19,224 nucleotides of DNA. Source: Sphingobacteriia bacterium. Lineage in GTDB: Bacteria > Bacteroidota > Bacteroidia > UBA7662. The stretch covers positions 1-19,224 of the forward strand of contig RFPG01000001.1 in assembly GCA_009926245.1 (NCBI GenBank). The letters are read 5' to 3'. Position numbers and translations under genes: made by a program. The notes below the pieces were generated by a model that was not told where the DNA came from, searched no databases, and saw only the letters and a program-made list of their open reading frames with translations. This document shows positions 8,301 to 14,127 of the stretch, one piece after another (the stretch's first letter is position 1; each line of letters begins with the position of its first letter).

Positions 8301-8727
8301 AGGAAAACGGCTTCAACCATCCGTTTCGTTGTTCCAGACTAGCCCCCACCAAGTCCATGGAACCCGACCCTTCGGCCAAATCTTGAAGCTCAATGGTATT
8401 CAGGAGTTTGTCCTGAATTTCTGGAAAATGAGCCCCGATTCGTAGGGCGGCTTCGCGCCTCGACATGCGGGGTAACATGGCCTTGAGGCGCAACCAAGGC
8501 ACCGCTACCCAACAGGTCATAACGGTTAAGTTCAACAAGACATAGCATACCAAGAGAAGCAGACGCATTCCGCTGCCAATCCAGGTATAAAAGGCGCCCA
8601 TGGCCAGAAGTATCCAGGGCACAAAGAGGACAAAAGCCCAAATCAGCAGTCCCCGAACGATACGCCATCGGTAATAACGCCCGATAGCATCATCCAGGCG
8701 CTTGTTTAGATCTTTAATGGCATTCAT
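5305..8727 (-). CDS. DUF4175-type giant membrane-anchored coiled-coil protein
   Basis: From the ATG at 8727, chosen because it overlaps the exoIII stop as ATGA, the product is 1140 residues. Two hydrophobic helices at about 24–46 and 54–77 form an N-terminal hairpin, and a third lies at about 155–174. A beta-rich, probably periplasmic region follows to about 510. From about 510 to 1110 the chain is almost entirely Glu/Lys/Gln/Met-rich heptad-like sequence, broken by a Gly/Pro/Lys-rich linker around 955–985 (GQGESKSGQKPNRGEGGK). The tail is LNAFYRERNLRYQTKLRQNPPKP. Bacteroidota proteins of this build are annotated as DUF4175 family, and they commonly lie near ybeY and mnmG. The function is unknown; a structural or tethering role across the periplasm is only an inference. 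The frame runs open to 8769, but the extra 14 residues are not needed. Confidence 0.85.
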   Translation of the reverse strand: MNAIKDLNKRLDDAIGRYYRWRIVRGLLIWAFVLFVPWILLAMGAFYTWIGSGMRLLLLVCYVLLNLTVMTCWVAVPWLRLKAMLPRMSRREAALRIGAHFPEIQDKLLNTIELQDLAEGSGSMDLVGASLEQRNGWLKPFSFGAMVPWSKLKPYAWVVAPLVVLWLVLWVWAPSVMSVGTERILKYDVGYTLPAPFDFDSKGTPLRIEAGQDWDVQLQTQGNELPKEAFVHWNGQAYKMRRLSPGRFTFKVPNVRRSSSFWFSASGFRSSEEKLSVFHNPTLLQLELQVEYPNHTGKAAERLLNSGDVQIPRGTALRFVMDSKHASGFGLIPSGESPLLRASEVQGRGPGQRHSVRWVPAQSGPYGLVLYSDQGQSPDTLSFAVELVEDAPPGLDVDVLASDPYSDSKPSTSELGVAEPPVLRGRAWDDYGLRALRFIYWVKPAGQSDFETQIRTKDLPWEGGLAEKQFEYLLEPSILGLGPGDGVRYGVEVEDNDEPGGYKRTRSALFEWRVASEREKEQALENLSRETATGFQKADKDMQEAQKQARKLSDRLKQQKEWGFEDRKDLEKLRNEQRQAIEEVEELQKKLELQQQNQSAETPTQILEKQEKIKEMAERLLNEEMKEMLRNIEKMLRDEANKPEIQKQLEKLERDQSKVSKELDRMLQFFKELEVEDRIEKAMKKLEEMARKQEDLANQTKQPNQDLNKSAEEQEALRKETESLLKDWEKTKEKNKELERPKDLDGLEEQGEEVTKDQEEAENQAKNQQNRSKASQKQQKAASGMRQMSSRMQEQLAQQEMEELEEDLKAMRRLLGRVLKFSFDQEHIMDRLKDQTSYSQVFVQLSREQFSLREQMDPMKDSLEALSRRVWQIQAPVQKEIKELEEQYKATLERMTQRDIAGAKGRQQYTMTAANNLANLLSELLQQATEQKASKMPGNQQCKKPKPGGSGMSRLRSMQKKLSDQMQEQQGKSKGPGQGESKSGQKPNRGEGGKEFAQMVAQQEAIRREMEKILKEMNKAGVEQPGRQAVEEAVKQMQQSEKELVNKQLTSQSLQRQQQILSRMLEAEKAEQEREMEQSRSSESARQQASDASKTNQEKALQAKKQMQGVYKPAGPDLNAFYRERNLRYQTKLRQNPPKP

Positions 8728-9503
8728 GAAGAACCTTTCCCTTCGAACAAGACCAGAGAAACCGGGCAATGATCCGAATGGACAGCATCAGGATGCATAA
8801 CGGCTTCCTGCAAAGAATCTTTTAAGGAAAGGCTGATGCACTGGTAGTCGATCCGCCATCCTTTGTTTTTGGCCCGTGCACCTTGCCGATACGACCACCA
8901 TGAATAGCCCACCGTTTCTGGATGCAAGGTCCGGAACGTATCACAAAAACCTCTTTCCAAAAAAGAACCGAACCAAGCCCGTTCTTCAGGCAGGAAACCG
9001 GAAGATTGAGCGTTCCCGACCGGGTCGTGGATGTCCACCGCTTGATGGCATATGTTATAATCTCCTGCAATGACCAATCCTGGTAAAACAGCCGATAGAC
9101 TTTCGGCATAGGGACCGAAAAAATCCAAAAAACGCATTTTGTAGGCCTGCCTTTCATCTCCCGAAGAACCGGAAGGCATATAAACCGTCATGAAAGAAAA
9201 ATCATCGTAGTCCAAACGGAGTATTCTTCCTTCGTGATCGATCCAATCTTGACCGCAACCCCGAACCACCGCATTGGGCTCCCGACGGCTCAAAATGGCA
9301 ACGCCGCTATAACCGGGCTTCATAGCCGACTCTGCATAGACTCGGTAACCAGCAGTTAAAAAGGGAGTCCAATCAAATTGATTTTCAAAGGCTTTGATTT
9401 CTTGTAATCCGATTACATCGGGATTTTGAGCAATCAGCCAAGCGCTTAAACCCTTGGTTTCAGCCGCACGAATCCCATTCACATTGTAGGTTATCAGCTT
9501 CAT
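8724..9503 (-). CDS. xth: Exodeoxyribonuclease III (AP endonuclease, ExoA/XthA family)
   Basis: The 259-residue protein is a complete endonuclease/exonuclease/phosphatase-fold enzyme of the ExoIII/AP-endonuclease type. Visible family marks are ITYNVNGIRAA at the start, LQEIK with the metal-binding Glu35, GYSGVAILSR, the VYMPSG loop with Tyr108, GDYN at 147–150 (Asp148, Asn150), and SDHCPV with the catalytic Asp244–His245 pair. It cuts DNA 5' to abasic sites and removes blocked 3' ends during base-excision repair. Its ATG overlaps the cyclophilin stop and its TGA overlaps the DUF4175 start (both ATGA), so it is translated in the middle of the operon. Gene naming varies in the family (xth, exoA). 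Confidence 0.95.
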   Translation of the reverse strand: MKLITYNVNGIRAAETKGLSAWLIAQNPDVIGLQEIKAFENQFDWTPFLTAGYRVYAESAMKPGYSGVAILSRREPNAVVRGCGQDWIDHEGRILRLDYDDFSFMTVYMPSGSSGDERQAYKMRFLDFFGPYAESLSAVLPGLVIAGDYNICHQAVDIHDPVGNAQSSGFLPEERAWFGSFLERGFCDTFRTLHPETVGYSWWSYRQGARAKNKGWRIDYQCISLSLKDSLQEAVMHPDAVHSDHCPVSLVLFEGKGSS

Positions 9504-10222
9504 TTGACCAGGCCTGCCTTCAGGATACGAACATCATTGGTAGGGCGATCGGCGCCTCCCGTGGCGATTTTGGCAATTTTATCCAAAACATCCATTCCTT
9601 CCACAAGTTGACCAAAAACCGTATAACCACCATCCAAATGAGGAGTACCCCCCTGGGTTCTGTAGATTTCTTTTTGAACTTCGTTGTATTTGCGGCCCGA
9701 ACGAGCCTCCATGGATGCTAAATCCGCATCTTTCCAGGTCCGACCTTGGACAATATAAAACTGCGAACCACTGGATTCTTTGCGGGGATTCATTCCATCT
9801 CCCAAACGAGCAGCAGCCAATGCTCCTTTGCAATGAATTAAGGAATCCACAAATTCAGCGGGCACGGTGTATCCCGGTCCGCCATTTCCCAGCATTTGAC
9901 CCGGTTTGGCATCACGGGATTCGGGGTCCCCACCCTGAATCATAAAGTCTTTGATTACTCGATGAAAAAGAACCTGATCGTAAAAACCCTCGCGCACCAG
10001 TTTTAGAAAATTGTCCCGATGCAGAGGAGTCGCATTGCTCAGCTTTAGAACCATACGACCTTCGGTTGTCTCCAAGTAAACCAACGCTTCGGCGTTTTTT
10101 GAAGAATTTTTGGGTTGTGAATCTCCAAACGGTTCGGCCAAAGAACGGTGAGGTAAAAGACCCAAAAAGAGGAGGGAAAACGTCGACCAAAAAACAGTGG
10201 TAGAAATCATAGGGTTTTTCAT
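9500..10222 (-). CDS. Exported cyclophilin-type peptidyl-prolyl cis-trans isomerase
   Basis: From the ATG at 10222 the product is 240 residues: an N-terminal signal peptide (MKNP followed by a hydrophobic stretch to about residue 25, with a likely cut after SLA) and then a cyclophilin domain. The core has TTEGRMVLKL, LFHRVIKDFMIQGGDP, the GPGYTVPAEF loop, GSQFYIVQG and GYTVFGQLVEGMDVLDKI. It should catalyse proline isomerisation during protein folding outside the cytoplasm. An insert containing KDADLASMEARSG lies between the GSQFYI and YTVFG elements, as in many Bacteroidota cyclophilins. The open frame reaches 10351, but that extension overlaps the upstream gene and would hide the signal peptide. 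The 10222 start leaves a 10-nt gap. Confidence 0.9.
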   Translation of the reverse strand: MKNPMISTTVFWSTFSLLFLGLLPHRSLAEPFGDSQPKNSSKNAEALVYLETTEGRMVLKLSNATPLHRDNFLKLVREGFYDQVLFHRVIKDFMIQGGDPESRDAKPGQMLGNGGPGYTVPAEFVDSLIHCKGALAAARLGDGMNPRKESSGSQFYIVQGRTWKDADLASMEARSGRKYNEVQKEIYRTQGGTPHLDGGYTVFGQLVEGMDVLDKIAKIATGGADRPTNDVRILKAGLVK

Positions 10223-10232
10223 GGTTACAAAT

Positions 10233-10673
10233 TTAATCTTTTCCTTGGGACGAATCGGACTCGAGGATAACCCTTTCGAAATCTTCATCATTCTCGCGAA
10301 AATACTGTACAGCACAAGCTCGTAACAGGGATTCTTGTTCGGATAAGCCACCTACCGCGGGCTTGCGCAGGGTCTTGTAATGAGGCCAACCCTGCGGGTC
10401 TCTACCGCTGTATTCAAAATACTCAACAAAGGATAAGAGCTCACATAGGGCAATATGCATGAGGTCTTGCTTTTCTTCTTTGGTAAATTCTCGCGGTCCC
10501 TGCCCTAAGACATTGACCCCAACCAGAAAAAGCAGGGCATTCATATCGGGTTTTTTGCCCAGAAGCCGCTCTAGATACTGAATCAACAAGGTCCATTCTC
10601 TGGCTTGTTCACTCAGTTCCAAACGACCCTTGAGGCGCTGAGCTAAAATATTCAATTGAGAACCGTCGCTCAT
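10233..10673 (-). CDS. Conserved Bacteroidota protein of unknown function
   Basis: The 146-residue product is soluble, largely helical and acidic, with no signal peptide or membrane segment. The central part (LLFLVGVNVLGQGPREFTKEEKQDLMHIALCELLS) and the following GRDPQGWPHYKTL resemble, as I remember them, an uncharacterised protein found in marine Flavobacteriia; I know no function or motif for it. Its start overlaps the omega-amidase stop as ATGA and its stop is 10 nt from the cyclophilin start, so it is certainly part of the operon. Codon use and length fit a real gene. A supporting role for the transaminase/amidase pair is conceivable from position only. Confidence 0.8.
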   Translation of the reverse strand: MSDGSQLNILAQRLKGRLELSEQAREWTLLIQYLERLLGKKPDMNALLFLVGVNVLGQGPREFTKEEKQDLMHIALCELLSFVEYFEYSGRDPQGWPHYKTLRKPAVGGLSEQESLLRACAVQYFRENDEDFERVILESDSSQGKD

Positions 10674-11491
10674 GGATTCTCCGAAGAATGAAACGAAAAG
10701 GTATCGGCGTCCGCCAAGAAGGGATAAGCCCTGCGAAAAACAGCCAGTGCTTGGGGATCTAAATCAACCGTGCAAAGGCCCACTTGATCCCCCATTTGGG
10801 CCAAAATAGACCCATCCGGACCAACAACCATGGAAGCGCCCTCGTAAACGGTCCCTGTCCCGTCGGTTCCTACCCGGTTAACCCCTACGACATAAGCCTG
10901 GTTCTCTATAGCCCTTGCAACCAACAAAGAACGCCAGGCCAAGGAACGACTCTTTGGCCAATTGGCTACGCATAAAATGACTTGGTAGTCCTTTTGATAT
11001 CGAAGCCAAACAGGAAATCGTAAATCGTAACAAATACTAGGCAAAATGGTCCAGGCATTGTAATCCCAAGAGACCCTTTGGGAACCAGGTCTAAAATGTA
11101 GGTTTTCGCCCGCCAAGGAGAAGAGATGTTTCTTGTCGTATTGCAGATGGAAATCAGAACCACCACGAATAGCCACCATTCGATTGTACAAAAATCCATC
11201 CTCCAAAATAGGTAAGGAACCAACAACCATAAAACCATAATAATCAGCAGTTTTCTTCATCCAATGGAAGATACTTTCTTGATCGCTTAGGATTTGGTCT
11301 TTGAATTTTAAAATATCCAAATCCGTAACAAATCCTTGTGCGAACATTTCGGGTAAAACCAGAAGATCTCCATTGGATTCACTCGTTAGGTTGGTGGCTA
11401 ACAAATCGTCGAGTTCCAATAGACTGGCTTGCGGATCCTTCCAAACCGCCGCATTCTGAACTAAATGTATGCGCAAAGTCTTATATTCCAA
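10670..11491 (-). CDS. Carbon–nitrogen hydrolase, omega-amidase type (YafV/Nit2-like)
   Basis: The 273-residue product is a nitrilase-fold amidase with all three catalytic residues: Glu48 in LPEMF, Lys120 in YDKKHLF, and Cys154 in ICYDLRFPVW. The YDKKHLFSL and CYDLRFPVWLRY contexts are those of the YafV/Nit2 omega-amidase branch, which hydrolyses alpha-ketoglutaramate and alpha-ketosuccinamate. The gene overlaps the upstream aminotransferase by 11 nt and the downstream gene by ATGA. Pairing an omega-amidase with a glutamine/methionine transaminase is a known pathway (glutamine transaminase–omega-amidase), in which the amidase pulls the transamination forward. It is cytoplasmic, with no signal peptide. 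The branch-level call rests on motifs and context, not on a tree. Confidence 0.88.
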   Translation of the reverse strand: MEYKTLRIHLVQNAAVWKDPQASLLELDDLLATNLTSESNGDLLVLPEMFAQGFVTDLDILKFKDQILSDQESIFHWMKKTADYYGFMVVGSLPILEDGFLYNRMVAIRGGSDFHLQYDKKHLFSLAGENLHFRPGSQRVSWDYNAWTILPSICYDLRFPVWLRYQKDYQVILCVANWPKSRSLAWRSLLVARAIENQAYVVGVNRVGTDGTGTVYEGASMVVGPDGSILAQMGDQVGLCTVDLDPQALAVFRRAYPFLADADTFSFHSSENP

Positions 11492-12629
11492 GATATTGAA
11501 ATAAATTATTCAATCCATGGGTCATTTTTTCCTGGCTTTTTGCAAAACATAAACGCATCAGGATAGGTGCATCCTTGGGGCTTTTTTCCATAAAAGGGGA
11601 AAATGGAATCATGGCGCAACCACCCTTCAGCGCCCATTCTTTCGCAAGCTCGATATCGTTGGATTCACAACGGAAAGAAGATAGTTCAATCCATTGAAAA
11701 TAAGTCCCTTGAACTGGTAAGAAACCAAAAGGTTTACCATCCAACAAGGACAACAAAAAATTTCTTTGTTCCAAATAAAAATGGGCAATTTTATTTCGAA
11801 TGGTATCCTTGGGTAAAAAAATTTCAAAGGATCTTTGCATCAAAGAATTAACACAAAAAACATTGTATTCGTGAAAACTTCTTAATTTTTGGTTCCAAGT
11901 GGAAGATCCTGCAGCGTAACCTAGCTTCCAACCCGTGCAATGGTAGGTTTTACCAAAGGAATGAACCACCAAAACCCTTTCATTCCAGTTTTCAAAATCC
12001 AAAAAGCTTCGAAATTTATTTTCAAAAACCAGGTAAGCATAAACTTCATCTCCTAATAAATGCAATCCAGGATTTGCATCCATTAATTGATCTATTTCCT
12101 TGTAATCGTTGTCATGAAGACAATAACCGGTCGGATTATGGGGATTGTTGATAATCCACAATTTTGTTTTGGAACTTATGGCTTTCCGAATACGATCCCA
12201 ATTCAAATAAAATCCAGTGGCTAAAGAAAATTCCATGGGTATTCGTATCGGAATAGCGCCTGCTTGCTGAACAACAGGAGCATAAGAATCGTAAGCAGGG
12301 TCGATAAGCACGACCTCATCCCCCGTTTGAACAAGAGATGAAATAGCGTCGTGCAAGGCTTGAGTTGCACCAGCGGTTACGGTAATTTGGGACTCAGGGT
12401 CCAAATTCAACCCAAAATCTTCGTTCCAAATGGCGGAAATTTGATTTCGTAGTCCCATGAGACCAAAGGATGGAACGTATTGGTAGTAATTTTCCTGCAA
12501 GGTCTCCTTCACTGCATCCAGCAACAAAGCAGGTGGTGCGTGGTCTGGAAATCCCTGACCAAGATTCACCGCTCCGGATTGGGAGGCCCACCCATTGACC
12601 CTGGTAAAAATGCTGCTTTGATTTTCCAT
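11481..12629 (-). CDS. PLP-dependent aminotransferase, methionine/glutamine type (YbdL/kynurenine aminotransferase-like)
   Basis: From the ATG at 12629 the product is 382 residues, close to the usual length of the YbdL branch. Family marks are AVNLGQGFPD near the start, QYVPSFGLMGLR, NNPHNPTG (161–168), GDEVYAYLVF, and the PLP lysine (Lys227) in SFGKTYHCTGWKLGY. This branch transaminates methionine, glutamine or aromatic amino acids; the exact preference is not readable. It is the first gene of the left operon and is coupled to the omega-amidase, which fits glutamine as amino donor with methionine salvage. The frame is open to an ATG at 12677; the 16 extra residues are not family-like, so the shorter start is preferred, although the longer one is possible. 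The base composition is A/T-rich compared with the flanking genes. Confidence 0.88.
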   Translation of the reverse strand: MENQSSIFTRVNGWASQSGAVNLGQGFPDHAPPALLLDAVKETLQENYYQYVPSFGLMGLRNQISAIWNEDFGLNLDPESQITVTAGATQALHDAISSLVQTGDEVVLIDPAYDSYAPVVQQAGAIPIRIPMEFSLATGFYLNWDRIRKAISSKTKLWIINNPHNPTGYCLHDNDYKEIDQLMDANPGLHLLGDEVYAYLVFENKFRSFLDFENWNERVLVVHSFGKTYHCTGWKLGYAAGSSTWNQKLRSFHEYNVFCVNSLMQRSFEIFLPKDTIRNKIAHFYLEQRNFLLSLLDGKPFGFLPVQGTYFQWIELSSFRCESNDIELAKEWALKGGCAMIPFSPFMEKSPKDAPILMRLCFAKSQEKMTHGLNNLFQYLGI

Positions 12630-12732
12630 TCCTAAGAATTCAAAATTAAGGGAGCCTTCGTCCAAGGATTTAAACAAGTTTAGATTATAAAAAAGTATTT
12701 TTTTTTATTCTTGTTCTTTAGTGCTGTGGAAA

Positions 12733-12741
12733 CGTGGATAA
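12733..12741 (-). promoter_or_regulatory. DnaA box (TTATCCACG)
   Basis: The minus strand reads TTATCCACG, one base from the consensus TTATNCACA. A weaker box (GTTTCCACA, 12725–12733, minus) abuts it in the same orientation. It lies next to the A/T-rich tract and is the only strong box facing left. Confidence 0.7.
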
Positions 12742-12756
12742 TCACTTATTCTTTGT

Positions 12757-12777
12757 TTATACACGGTTTTATCCACG
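12757..12777 (+). promoter_or_regulatory. Paired DnaA boxes (TTATACACG, TTATCCACG)
   Basis: Two plus-strand boxes start at 12757 and 12769, 12 bp apart, roughly one helical turn, so both faces could be bound cooperatively. The pair recurs with small changes at 12949–12968. Confidence 0.72.
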
Positions 12778-12871
12778 TCAAAACTTTCATTTGCTGGCTT
12801 TAAAACAAGATTAAGGGTGTTGGAGGGAATTCTTGTTCAAAAGTGTATACTTTGTAGGTCATAACTTTTCC

Positions 12872-12880
12872 TTATCCACA
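12872..12880 (+). promoter_or_regulatory. Perfect DnaA box (TTATCCACA)
   Basis: This is the only exact match to TTATCCACA in the region. It is followed one base later by the right arm of the 11-bp inverted repeat. Confidence 0.75.
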
Positions 12881-12948
12881 TAGAATAAGTGAAGGGACCT
12901 TGGTGGACAAAAGAAAACAAAAAAAAATTCACGTCGAAGCAAGGTGGG

Positions 12949-12968
12949 TTATGCACGGTTTATCCACG
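12949..12968 (+). promoter_or_regulatory. Paired DnaA boxes (TTATGCACG, TTATCCACG) at the nadD end
   Basis: Two plus-strand boxes start at 12949 and 12960, 11 bp apart. The second covers the stop codon and last codons of nadD (stop at 12962..12960). The pair plus the following CNCAAAA repeats the element that starts at 12757, with two substitutions and one base missing. Confidence 0.7.
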
Positions 12969-13571
12969 CCAAAAAGGGTGATTTACACATGTTTTCCATA
13001 TAATATCCGGAACCAAATAGCGGATTGAGAGGCCTTGGGCCAATCGACGGCGTACCATGGTGGATGAAATTTCAATTTTGGGAGCCTCTACTAATTTATG
13101 GGGAACTACCGAATCAGGCATTTTTCCTTCAAAATGCCGGGGGTAAACCCAAATCTTCCACCGTTCCAGAATTTTTTGGTATTCTTTCCATTTTTGGAAA
13201 TGAAGGAGTTGATCTTCACCAAGGAGGAGGATAAATGGGCGTTCGGGGTATTGTTGACTTAGATGCTCCAGGGTTCGAATGGTATAGGAAGGCAAAGGAA
13301 AGTCCCTTTCGACGGTGCAAAGTTTTAATCGTGGATTATCCTCAATACAGGTTTCTATCCATTTTGCTCTGGTTTCAAAATCAAGCATTGAATCACCGAT
13401 TTTGAGGGGATTTTGAGGGGAAAGAACAAACCAGACCTCCACTATACTGGGCAAGGAAGCGAAATACTCCGCCAAAATGAGGTGACCCTGATGAACCGGA
13501 TTAAAGGACCCAAAAAAGAGCCCTATACAGTCTTTGTCGGGTTTTTCAGGATCTCCGGACGGGGTAACCAT
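12960..13571 (-). CDS. nadD: NadD, nicotinate-nucleotide adenylyltransferase
   Basis: The 203-residue product is a nucleotidyltransferase of NAD synthesis, transferring AMP from ATP to nicotinate mononucleotide. The signature GLFFGSFNPVHQGH spans 17–30, with Phe where the first Gly of GGSFNP is usual, a variant I recall as common in Bacteroidota. GEDQLLHFQKWKEY (118–131) and ISSTMVRRRL (168–177) are the other family motifs. The ATG at 13571 overlaps the end of gmk by 26 nt; no closer start exists before the GLFFGSFNP motif. The last codons and the TAA overlap a DnaA box of the candidate oriC. It is the last gene of the recX–yicC–gmk–nadD operon. Confidence 0.95.
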   Translation of the reverse strand: MVTPSGDPEKPDKDCIGLFFGSFNPVHQGHLILAEYFASLPSIVEVWFVLSPQNPLKIGDSMLDFETRAKWIETCIEDNPRLKLCTVERDFPLPSYTIRTLEHLSQQYPERPFILLLGEDQLLHFQKWKEYQKILERWKIWVYPRHFEGKMPDSVVPHKLVEAPKIEISSTMVRRRLAQGLSIRYLVPDIIWKTCVNHPFWRG

Positions 13572-14127
13572 GACTTTCCATTAATTGATCCAAAAATTGA
13601 TAGGCCTCCTCCAGGCGATCGTTGGGAACAATAGCATCAAAGAAAACAGCTTGTTCCATCTCCAAACGGGCTTTTTCCAATCGCATTTGGATTTTGGCTT
13701 CGCTCTCAGTTTTGCGTTTGCGCAGTCGTTGCTCCAAAATCTTTAAATCCGATACCCCCACAAACAAAGCCACCGTGCGGTCTGGATAAGCTTTTTTGAA
13801 AGCCAAACCACCCCGCACATCCAAGTCCAAAAGAAGGACTCTTTCGTCGCGTAGGCAATTCAAAATAGGCTGTCGGGGTGTTCCATAAAAATGTCCAGGA
13901 TAAACCTCTTCCCATTCGACAAAGAAATCGGTTTTTATTTTGTTACGAAAATCTTCTTCGCTCACAAAAAAATAATCAATTCCGTTTTTTTCGTAGGGAC
14001 GTGGTTCACGGCTGGTATAGGAAACAGAAAAATCAAAGTGATCAAACAAGGATTTTATATATCGAACAAGGGTTGTTTTTCCGGCACCACTGGGAGCAGA
14101 AAAAACAAAAAACAAAGGTTTTATCAT
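13546..14127 (-). CDS. gmk: Gmk, guanylate kinase
   Basis: The 193-residue product has the P-loop APSGAGKTT (11–19), the GMP-binding SYTSREPRPYEKNGIDYFFV segment, and FFVEWEEVYPGHFYGTP, LLDLDVRGG and RLRKRKTESEAKIQMRL, which together define guanylate kinase. It phosphorylates GMP to GDP with ATP. The start directly follows the yicC stop (TAG then ATG with no spacer), and the 3' end overlaps nadD by 26 nt, so all three are probably co-transcribed and coupled. No missing catalytic elements were noticed. Confidence 0.96.
   Translation of the reverse strand: MIKPLFFVFSAPSGAGKTTLVRYIKSLFDHFDFSVSYTSREPRPYEKNGIDYFFVSEEDFRNKIKTDFFVEWEEVYPGHFYGTPRQPILNCLRDERVLLLDLDVRGGLAFKKAYPDRTVALFVGVSDLKILEQRLRKRKTESEAKIQMRLEKARLEMEQAVFFDAIVPNDRLEEAYQFLDQLMESHGYPVRRS

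Larger units (their letters stand above)
12742..12892. repeat. 11-bp perfect inverted repeat inside the candidate oriC
   Basis: TCACTTATTCT at 12742–12752 is matched exactly by its reverse complement AGAATAAGTGA at 12882–12892. Each arm directly follows a DnaA box (12733–12741 and 12872–12880). A second short repeat, ATTCTTGTTC, occurs in direct orientation at 12707–12716 and 12829–12838. Confidence 0.7.
12664..12968. other. Candidate chromosomal replication origin (oriC)
   Basis: This non-coding gap between nadD and the aminotransferase gene contains six 9-mers equal to TTATNCACA or one base off it (A9 to G): 12733–12741 (minus), 12757–12765, 12769–12777, 12872–12880 (perfect), 12949–12957 and 12960–12968 (plus). 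Weaker forms are at 12725–12733 (GTTTCCACA, minus) and 12843–12850. An A/T-rich tract at 12670–12720 with a T9 run is a plausible duplex-unwinding element, and a second A-rich run lies at 12909–12928. The density of DnaA boxes in a gene-free stretch is the classic oriC signature. It also holds an 11-bp inverted repeat and a 10-bp direct repeat. No dnaA gene is in the window; in several phyla dnaA is not next to oriC. Confidence 0.8.
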
